64,000 bases of DNA. Origin: WLWS01 sp965243105. GTDB lineage: Bacteria > Pseudomonadota > Gammaproteobacteria > Eutrophobiales > Eutrophobiaceae. A program made the position numbers and the translations under genes. Of this stretch, positions 58,183 through 64,000 are shown one piece after another (within the stretch, counting starts at the first letter, position 1; the number at the start of each line of letters is the position of its first letter). Location: positions 744,001 to 808,000 of the forward strand of contig CBDEUC010000003.1 in NCBI GenBank assembly GCA_965243105.1, given 5' to 3'. The notes under the pieces are model-generated. The model searched no databases. It had not been told where the DNA came from and saw only the letters and a list, made by a program, of their open reading frames with translations.

Positions 58183-60423
58183 TTACATTGATGCGCGGTA
58201 TTTTTCCGGCTTCATGGCTTCCTTGTATCGCACCCGGCCTTCTTTTCGGTCCGGTGTGACCGGCGATTCAGAAACGGGTGGCGATGCAATATCTGCGGGA
58301 TAGCAAGCCATGGATTGTTTTTCGGCAGTGATATTTCGATGAAACGTCAGCTGCCGTTCGTTCGACTTGCTGGCCATAACGACTTCACCCTGTTCGTTGG
58401 TATCCATATCCCACCACCACTTCTTTACCGGGTTAATCGTGCCATTACCTACCTTGTCATCCAGTTTTGCAATCCACTCCCGGGTAAACGGTAAATGCAT
58501 TGCCGCCTTGAGAAAAGGCCACTCCTTCAATACCCCCTCGATATTCCATGGACAGGTCTTCATACACCGACCGCACATGGAGCCCGCGCTATTTGTGATG
58601 CGATACTTTGCGCATTTTTCCACGTCCGGCTTCCAGATCTCGTAACCGTTAAACATGATCTTGTCACCAAAGGGGATCGCCGTGCAGGGGCATTCACGCG
58701 CACACTTGGTACATTTCTCACAGAAATCCTGCAGGCCGAAATCAATGGGTTTGTCTGGAACAAGTGGCATATCCGTGGTGATGACACCGGATTTGAACCT
58801 TGGCCCCACAAAGGGATTCAACACCAGCTCACCAATACGACTGAGTTCACCCAGGCCTGACTCAAGTATTGCAGGAATATGCAGCACATCCTGGTCCATT
58901 ACACTGTGGCCACGAGCTGAATATCCAAGGTTCCTGACATGAGCTCCGACGATGCCGCCGATTAACTGTGCTCGCATGTAGGCACGCATACTTTGAGCTC
59001 CGCTGATCCAGTCATCTCCACTGGCACCCTCCATGGTCTCATGTCCCTGGTCAATCAGCACCGCGATACCATACTTGTGATAGGGTTTAATCTCTGAACC
59101 ATCAGTGTCATGGGAGTACCACGCGTATTCCGGTAATTCACAGATACCCACCATGTCCGCACCAAGATAATAGAGTGCGGCCTTTATCGCATCACTATTG
59201 GCCTGGGCATCTTCAGTCCCGGGCGTAATTTCATCCGCCTCCTTACCATACTGTAACGGCACCATACCACCCAGTGGTGGTACCAGCGCATGTCCAAAAG
59301 GGGACTTGGTAATCATGCGAAAATTATTTAACTCACCCTGGGGCTTGGGCCCAAGATCACCAAGCGCTGCTCGAATAAACATGTCATGACGCTTGGGTAT
59401 CCGGGGGACATTAGGGCGGTCTATTAATGTAGTCGGTTCATTTACACGCTTGACGGTCTCCATGGGATAAGGCCCAAGATGAAAAGGCCTGTTATTAAAA
59501 AGACGTCCTTTAAATCCCGGTCGCGATCCGCCCACACCCAGCCACCATGCCGGGCCATGGGACTTAAATTTATTCAAACCCTCACGTTTTGCCAGTGGTT
59601 TATCTACCTGTAACTCCATGCTGGTTGATATGACTGCCACGCTATAGGCATCGCCCAGGTAGGGATTACTAATTCTCGTTGAACCATTGCTTCCTGCAAT
59701 TTCACCAAGACCTGACGCAAGTACCAGGTGATCAAGACTGAGGTCAGACGCGGTATGAGTATGTAGACTCGCCTCAAAACCAAGAAAGCGAATGTAATTG
59801 CTCAGTACCGCCGCCACTTCCGCGGCTCTGACAGCTGCGCGTTGTTCCTGAGTACCCTGCAACCACTTTGCCCCCGGCTCATCCTGTTTTATATCCCGGG
59901 TATGTTCAACAAGTACAACAATCGCAAAAGACTGCTCTTCCGGTTTAAAACTATCCTCCGCCGTTCTTGCCCAGGTTTCCCGACCTTCTTTCACGCTACT
60001 TTGTGCCATCGCATTATCAGCAGACCCTGCGGCATATTCTCTTTCTTCAGCCTGTAGCAATGATTCATTAACGAGTGGGTTTTTAAGAACTGCAACAGGT
60101 TCAATACGGCAAACTCCAACCATACTGGCATCAAGGTAATAGGCCGCCGCTTTGAGGTGATTAGATCGTTCCTCTGTAGAATCAGGTACCGGTGCTTTCC
60201 TGGGTGCAGCCTCTCCCAAACGCACCCGATCAAAAAAATTGATGTAGTCACGAAAGGCATTCGCCATGGACAGGGGCTGACCCGGAATCTCAACTTGCAT
60301 GGCTTGCATACTTTCGACGGCATCGAGAGCTGGTATCTCATCGCACCTGGCAAGTCGTTCCAGTGGATAAGGTCCAAGATGAACTGGTCGATTCTTGTTA
60401 GAAAAAATTCTCATGTTATTCAC
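58183..60423 (-). CDS. Reductive-dehalogenase-like cobalamin/iron-sulfur protein with internal duplication
   Basis: A 746-residue RdhA homologue. Two [4Fe-4S] motifs are intact: Cys568-X2-Cys571-X2-Cys574-X3-Cys578-Pro, and Cys604...Cys617-X2-Cys620-X3-Cys624-Pro. Residues about 310-560 form the cobalamin-binding, nitroreductase-like module. Residues about 10-290 repeat it: NRPVHLGPYP recurs as NRPFHLGPYP, and AAAYYLDASMVGVC as AALYYLGADMVGIC. The first copy lacks iron-sulfur cysteines. No Tat signal, no RdhB anchor gene and no fused reductase domain are present, unlike respiratory RdhA or BhbA, so a cytosolic catabolic type with a separate electron donor is suggested. Epoxyqueuosine-reductase-like function is the main alternative. 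Confidence 0.85.
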   Translation of the reverse strand: MNNMRIFSNKNRPVHLGPYPLERLARCDEIPALDAVESMQAMQVEIPGQPLSMANAFRDYINFFDRVRLGEAAPRKAPVPDSTEERSNHLKAAAYYLDASMVGVCRIEPVAVLKNPLVNESLLQAEEREYAAGSADNAMAQSSVKEGRETWARTAEDSFKPEEQSFAIVVLVEHTRDIKQDEPGAKWLQGTQEQRAAVRAAEVAAVLSNYIRFLGFEASLHTHTASDLSLDHLVLASGLGEIAGSNGSTRISNPYLGDAYSVAVISTSMELQVDKPLAKREGLNKFKSHGPAWWLGVGGSRPGFKGRLFNNRPFHLGPYPMETVKRVNEPTTLIDRPNVPRIPKRHDMFIRAALGDLGPKPQGELNNFRMITKSPFGHALVPPLGGMVPLQYGKEADEITPGTEDAQANSDAIKAALYYLGADMVGICELPEYAWYSHDTDGSEIKPYHKYGIAVLIDQGHETMEGASGDDWISGAQSMRAYMRAQLIGGIVGAHVRNLGYSARGHSVMDQDVLHIPAILESGLGELSRIGELVLNPFVGPRFKSGVITTDMPLVPDKPIDFGLQDFCEKCTKCARECPCTAIPFGDKIMFNGYEIWKPDVEKCAKYRITNSAGSMCGRCMKTCPWNIEGVLKEWPFLKAAMHLPFTREWIAKLDDKVGNGTINPVKKWWWDMDTNEQGEVVMASKSNERQLTFHRNITAEKQSMACYPADIASPPVSESPVTPDRKEGRVRYKEAMKPEKYRASM

Positions 60424-60437
60424 CTCAAGTTACATGC

Positions 60438-61031
60438 TTACGCCTTTACCATGCGTAACTCGACAAGGTAGTCCTCGACAAAATCAATGCGATCATTTCC
60501 CCAGAAGATTTGATCGTTGACGATAAAAGAAGGCACACCAATCACTCCCAGCTCCTGCGCCTCGCTCCAGTTGTCTTCCAGTTGCTTCGCATTGGCCGGG
60601 TCATCGATAAAAGATTCAAAGTCATTTGCATCAAGCCCAATCGCTTCAGCCACTGGGATAAGAATATCTTTCTGGCCAATGTCATTGCTACCGGCCCATT
60701 CACAACGCATCACTTCAACAATGTACTCAAGCAGGCAGCCTTCTCTCTCTGCCATTAATGAGCCGATGCCGGCCATGGTTGGATCGGTGGTAGGAGGCGG
60801 CGGGTTGCAGGGAATGCCCATGCGCTTTGCCCAGCGTGCCACGTCCTGTCGAGCCAGCGGCATTTTTACCTTGGCTCGATCCGGTGGTGAACGCCCATCC
60901 CAACCACCCAGTGGACGCCAGACCAGGTTGACGTTGTAGTCTTCCAGCAGTGTAAACATGGTCTTGCTGGCGAGATAGCAATAGGGGCTTCTGAAATTGA
61001 AGAATATTTTTAGATCGACGGAATCAGTCAT
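60438..61031 (-). CDS. 2-hydroxychromene-2-carboxylate isomerase/DsbA-family protein
   Basis: A 197-residue thioredoxin-fold protein of the HCCA-isomerase (kappa-GST-like) family: FFNFRSPYCYLASKTMFTLL has the catalytic region, WRPLGGWDG follows, and the C-terminal GVIGVPSFIVNDQIFWGNDR carries the cis-proline loop. HCCA isomerases act in naphthalene and other polycyclic-aromatic degradation. It is 14 bases upstream of the RdhA-like gene, so the two are co-transcribed. A glutathione-dependent isomerase or dehalogenation helper is plausible. Confidence 0.85.
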   Translation of the reverse strand: MTDSVDLKIFFNFRSPYCYLASKTMFTLLEDYNVNLVWRPLGGWDGRSPPDRAKVKMPLARQDVARWAKRMGIPCNPPPPTTDPTMAGIGSLMAEREGCLLEYIVEVMRCEWAGSNDIGQKDILIPVAEAIGLDANDFESFIDDPANAKQLEDNWSEAQELGVIGVPSFIVNDQIFWGNDRIDFVEDYLVELRMVKA

Positions 61032-61064
61032 TCAATTCACCTGTATACGATAATTTCAGAAAAA

Positions 61065-61086
61065 AAAGGGGGCTTAAGCCCCCTTT
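61065..61086 (-). terminator. Rho-independent terminator after DUF1329 copy 1
   Basis: A palindromic AAAGGGGGCTT / AAGCCCCCTTT (61065-61086), with a U-run on the minus strand from the A-tract 61060-61067. It may attenuate transcription between the DUF1302/DUF1329 pair and the HCCA-isomerase/RdhA unit. Confidence 0.9.
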
Positions 61087-61103
61087 CGTCAATGCCGTAA
61101 AAA

Positions 61104-62423
61104 CTAGCGACCGCTCTTACGCAGGTTCTGCACGGTAAACTTCGATACCGGGTTCAGGGATGGATCGACCTGTCCCTTGAACTGCCCGGTAGTACAGTGC
61201 TGTGCCTGTACATCCTGCATCATGAAGCAATCGTCGATGGATACACCGGTACCCTTGTTCTTTGCCATGTGCTTGTCAGGATAGGCCTGGCAAATGGTAA
61301 AGGACTTCCACAGGTCTCCCTTGCGGTCGAACTCTGCCTGTCTCGGAATCGTGGCAGTTTGTGCATCAAGATACATGACTCGCTTGCTGAGCGGGTGGTT
61401 CTTGTCTTTTGGTGTACCGTGTAATTCATACACCTTGCGCAGCTCCCAGGTCGTCTCGGGGTAGCAACCGCCTTTTCCACCAAAGTCCACGTACTGGTAA
61501 CCGTCCGCTTCAGGCGGCATATCAGTGGCCAGTGCAAGATCATTATGATTGTGGAAAGGCAGAAGGCCATTCTTGGTACCTACAAAAGTCCAGTCATAGT
61601 CAGACACGCGGTTATTATAGCCCTCGAAGTCCTCGATCATGATGTCGGTGCCAAGGAATGCGTCCGTGGTCTGGCCTGTTGCCAGTCGTCGAACGCGACG
61701 CTGAAAGCCCAGGTAGAGCCAGGCATCGTCACGCTTGAGGTCATTCTTATACCGGTGAATCAGTACCTGCGTGTTGGCAATGTCAAAGGGCTCGGCAGCA
61801 TGCAGGTAAATGGAGCGGAACAGGCCGCCAGGGTTGTCCTCGAATTCAGGGACCGGGGCCTGGTTGACACGGTGCTTCCAGTTAAGAAAGTGAAATGCCC
61901 ATTTAATGGTCCTTTCCACTTTTCCGCTCTTCATACTGCGGAACTTCCAGTAGAAAGGTTTAATTGCAGCATTATCACCCCAGTTATAACCGTACTGGTA
62001 GTTCCACGCCAGCTTGAGACCGGCCTGCGGATCGTTAGTGTCAGGCTCTGCAGGAAAGGCGCGACCGGCAACAAAATTGTCCACCAGTCCATCACCACTC
62101 AGGCTGGGTGGATTATTCACCGCGTTCATGGTTGCCTTGATGTAGTTGGGATGCAGCTCAAGTGACTCGGTTGCCTTTGTCTGCAGTTCCACGTCACCCC
62201 TTTTCACGTGGTCATACAGCGCGGGGTCGAGAATATCCTTGAACTGGTCCACGTTACCCTGGTTGATTTTCATTCCAGGTGTGTAACCGGGAAACTCCGG
62301 TGTGAAGTTCTCGTAGGGATAAAAGGAGTTCTTCACATCCTCTTCGGTGAACTGCGCCTGGGTTGCTGTCGCGGTGACAGCCAGTATGCCTGCCAGGACT
62401 GCAATTTTTGTTAACTTAAACAT
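61104..62423 (-). CDS. DUF1329 family exported protein, copy 1
   Basis: A 439-residue periplasmic protein with signal peptide (IAVLAGILAVTATATQAQ). Family motifs: FPEFPGYTPG-type start, RAFPAEPDTNDPQAGLKLAW, WLYLGFQRRVRRLATGQTTD, FLGTDIMIEDFEGYNNRV and the C-terminal VQNLRKSGR, nearly identical to the end of copy 2 (VQTLRKKGR). It lies 23 bases after the DUF1302 barrel gene, the standard pairing in which the two are thought to handle a hydrophobic substrate at the outer membrane. Confidence 0.88.
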   Translation of the reverse strand: MFKLTKIAVLAGILAVTATATQAQFTEEDVKNSFYPYENFTPEFPGYTPGMKINQGNVDQFKDILDPALYDHVKRGDVELQTKATESLELHPNYIKATMNAVNNPPSLSGDGLVDNFVAGRAFPAEPDTNDPQAGLKLAWNYQYGYNWGDNAAIKPFYWKFRSMKSGKVERTIKWAFHFLNWKHRVNQAPVPEFEDNPGGLFRSIYLHAAEPFDIANTQVLIHRYKNDLKRDDAWLYLGFQRRVRRLATGQTTDAFLGTDIMIEDFEGYNNRVSDYDWTFVGTKNGLLPFHNHNDLALATDMPPEADGYQYVDFGGKGGCYPETTWELRKVYELHGTPKDKNHPLSKRVMYLDAQTATIPRQAEFDRKGDLWKSFTICQAYPDKHMAKNKGTGVSIDDCFMMQDVQAQHCTTGQFKGQVDPSLNPVSKFTVQNLRKSGR

Positions 62424-62446
62424 ACTTCGCCCTCCAAAAATTATTC

Positions 62447-64000
62447 TTAGAATCTGTATCTAACAAGCAACTGGATTTCGTCTTCGTGCTGGGCCATGCC
62501 AATTGGGCCAGACTTGAAGCGGCCCAGTGGTTCAAAGCCGCGACGAATACCGATACTGGAAAACTCACCACCACCGGGGAAACAAGCCGGCCCGGGAGCT
62601 GTTGCATCACAGGCTGGGCCTGCGGTAAACGGAGGCAGGGAGTTGGATGTACGACCGTCATCTGATTCACGATGACCCGTACCAAACTTGAAGTTACCCG
62701 CCAGGGTGATTCTCCAGTTATCGTTGACCAGCCAGTCAACCCCGGGAGATATCACACCCGCCTGTGCGCCGGTGTCATACGCCGTGATGACGCGTGGCAA
62801 TACCCGGTCGTTGGCATAGAACCCTTGAAACAGGAAGGTAGCAATGTAGTTATCTTTCCAGTCCTGGAATCCAATCTGGTGCCCAAACGGCGTGGTAATG
62901 GATTCGTGATCCAGGATATGTTGACCAAACAGCTGCGCGGACAACAGGAAGGTTCGGTTCGGGTTAAGGAAACGGATATATGTTGGCCTGTCCCATCCAA
63001 TGACCCAACGCAGTACGTTGGATTCAGAAAACAGCCTGAACTGCGAGGTGTCGGCAAACTCCTCGCCGGAGGTATGTGCCACCTCGACCCTGATGGCAGA
63101 CTTGATCGGGTCAATATAGAAGTCGGCAGAACCACCAACCAGGTTCACACGTGGAAAGTGCACGTCAAAGGCTGGCACAAATCCGCGGGTTCGCAAAGCT
63201 CCCGGAACGTCTGTCGGATCAAAGGGGTTAAAGCCAAGCGGACAGAGTGCGAAATCCGGGCTCACAGCAGCAGGCGGACAACCAGCAGCAGGAATGGTTG
63301 AACCTACGAAGGGGTTGCGCGTTGGAATACCACCACGCAGGGACGGCAACTGTGAGTAGTAACTCAGGAAGTTAACAGAGAAACCTACGCTCTTGAACAC
63401 ACCCTCGATACGGAAACCACCCTGGTCAGCCTTCCAGTCAGGGATATTCACATTACGAATACCGATGGTCTGGGCCGGGAAGTCCGTTGCCAGGTTTCCT
63501 TCGGTGGCAAGGCCCGTGGCAAAGTTACTTACCGTACAACCGTTCTGCCAGCAGTTACCCAGCGCCCTGAAAAGGTCACCGGCAAGCAGGATGTTGTAAG
63601 GCATACCACCCTGACCAAGGAAGTTGGGTCGGAATTTTTCAAAGTTCCAGATGAGCTGGAAGTTCAGGTCATCAAAGGCACCCACTGCACCGGCGCGATA
63701 CTCGGCGGAGAAAATGCCCACCGGAATACGTGAGTCTTCCAGTTCTTCGTAAATGTTCTGGATGGAATAGTCGACCGGGTTAACCACGTCGAGGACTCGA
63801 AACAGGTCAGTACGACCCCAGACAACCTGCTGGCGGCCAACGCGAAAGTTAATTTCGTCACCATTGTCAAAAGGCATGGTGGCATCAATGTACATTTCAC
63901 GAAGGAAACCAAGACGGCTGGTGAACTCGGGAAAGCGCAAATCATTTTCATCCCAGTTCATGTAGCCCGGCAAACAGCCGCGGGAGTCAACATCGCAGGG
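62447..64000 (-). CDS. DUF1302 family outer-membrane protein, partial: N-terminus beyond right edge
   Basis: The reading frame stays open through the last base, so at least 518 residues are present and the signal peptide lies outside the window. The DUF1302 signature is clear: NFRVGRQQVVWGRTDLFRVL, DVVNPVDYSIQN, AEYRAGAVGAFDDLNFQLIW and the barrel end DEIQLLVRYRF with terminal phenylalanine. The visible N-terminus contains a cysteine-bearing CDVDSRGCLPGYM stretch. DUF1302 proteins are beta-barrels usually encoded with DUF1329; a role in uptake of hydrophobic compounds is supposed. It is the first visible gene of the cluster reading leftward. Confidence 0.87.
   Translation of the reverse strand, partial: PCDVDSRGCLPGYMNWDENDLRFPEFTSRLGFLREMYIDATMPFDNGDEINFRVGRQQVVWGRTDLFRVLDVVNPVDYSIQNIYEELEDSRIPVGIFSAEYRAGAVGAFDDLNFQLIWNFEKFRPNFLGQGGMPYNILLAGDLFRALGNCWQNGCTVSNFATGLATEGNLATDFPAQTIGIRNVNIPDWKADQGGFRIEGVFKSVGFSVNFLSYYSQLPSLRGGIPTRNPFVGSTIPAAGCPPAAVSPDFALCPLGFNPFDPTDVPGALRTRGFVPAFDVHFPRVNLVGGSADFYIDPIKSAIRVEVAHTSGEEFADTSQFRLFSESNVLRWVIGWDRPTYIRFLNPNRTFLLSAQLFGQHILDHESITTPFGHQIGFQDWKDNYIATFLFQGFYANDRVLPRVITAYDTGAQAGVISPGVDWLVNDNWRITLAGNFKFGTGHRESDDGRTSNSLPPFTAGPACDATAPGPACFPGGGEFSSIGIRRGFEPLGRFKSGPIGMAQHEDEIQLLVRYRF

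Noticed and set aside
61032..61103. Cobalamin riboswitch before the RdhA/HCCA unit
   Set aside because: The 72-base gap holds a terminator stem only; it is too short and no B12-box-like sequence was seen.
1..64000. CRISPR array, tRNA/rRNA genes, insertion sequences, prophage or attachment sites
   Set aside because: No regularly spaced direct repeats, tRNA-like cloverleaf with CCA context, transposase or integrase motifs were seen.

Overview
The window looks like a chromosome segment of a marine-type, aerobic heterotrophic gammaproteobacterium. This is inferred from TonB-dependent receptors, twin-arginine signals, DUF1302/DUF1329 pairs, MatB/MadLM malonate uptake, MacB-like efflux sets, roughly balanced base composition and Shine-Dalgarno starts. 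I see no tRNA, rRNA, CRISPR array, transposase or phage gene. The content is metabolic and transport genes in long co-directional runs.

Layout. 1-1499 (minus): TTQ amine dehydrogenase, heavy chain followed directly by the light chain, which runs off the left edge. 1657-2784 (plus): patatin-like lipase. 2822-2918: a folded intergenic element. 2944-8845 (minus): a tightly coupled operon of MFS carrier, P1-family N-terminal-nucleophile amidase/peptidase, [2Fe-2S]-ferredoxin/class III cyclase fusion, MadL, MadM and malonyl-CoA synthase. 8955-13772 (minus): MacB-type permease, ATPase, adaptor and a small secreted protein. 14021-15297 (plus): two exported proteins, the second DUF6152. 15356-24043 (minus): an AttE/F/G/H-like ABC plus lipocalin-like set, a polysaccharide deacetylase, a C45-type hydrolase, a HupE/UreJ permease, a membrane-anchored protein and two DUF6644 paralogues.

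24268-28097 (plus): TonB receptor and FAD oxidoreductase. 28110-34945 (minus): outer-membrane channel, TupA-like tungstate-binding protein without ABC partners, MetE-like enzyme, amidase, exported VOC protein and a Tat-exported helical protein. 35119-38609: LysR regulator divergent from carbonic anhydrase and a SulP carrier, with a clear inverted-repeat operator between them; probably inorganic-carbon handling. 38662-41697: AraC regulator divergent from a molybdopterin oxidoreductase. 41758-47377 (minus): TonB receptor, DUF3604 lipoprotein and a second MetE-like protein. 47782-50386 (plus): acyl-CoA dehydrogenase, DUF488 and an EamA/RarD transporter. 50391-54045: PLP enzyme divergent from a carbazole-dioxygenase-like Rieske oxygenase and an MFS carrier.

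54046-64000 (minus) is the most unusual part. It holds DUF1302, DUF1329, an HCCA-isomerase/DsbA-like protein, a cobalamin reductive-dehalogenase homologue with an internal duplication, a second DUF1329, a Nu-like glutathione transferase, a TauD/TfdA dioxygenase and an OFA-type MFS carrier. With the nearby Rieske oxygenase this suggests uptake and breakdown of a hydrophobic, possibly halogenated aromatic compound. That is inference from families and gene order; the substrate cannot be read from the sequence.
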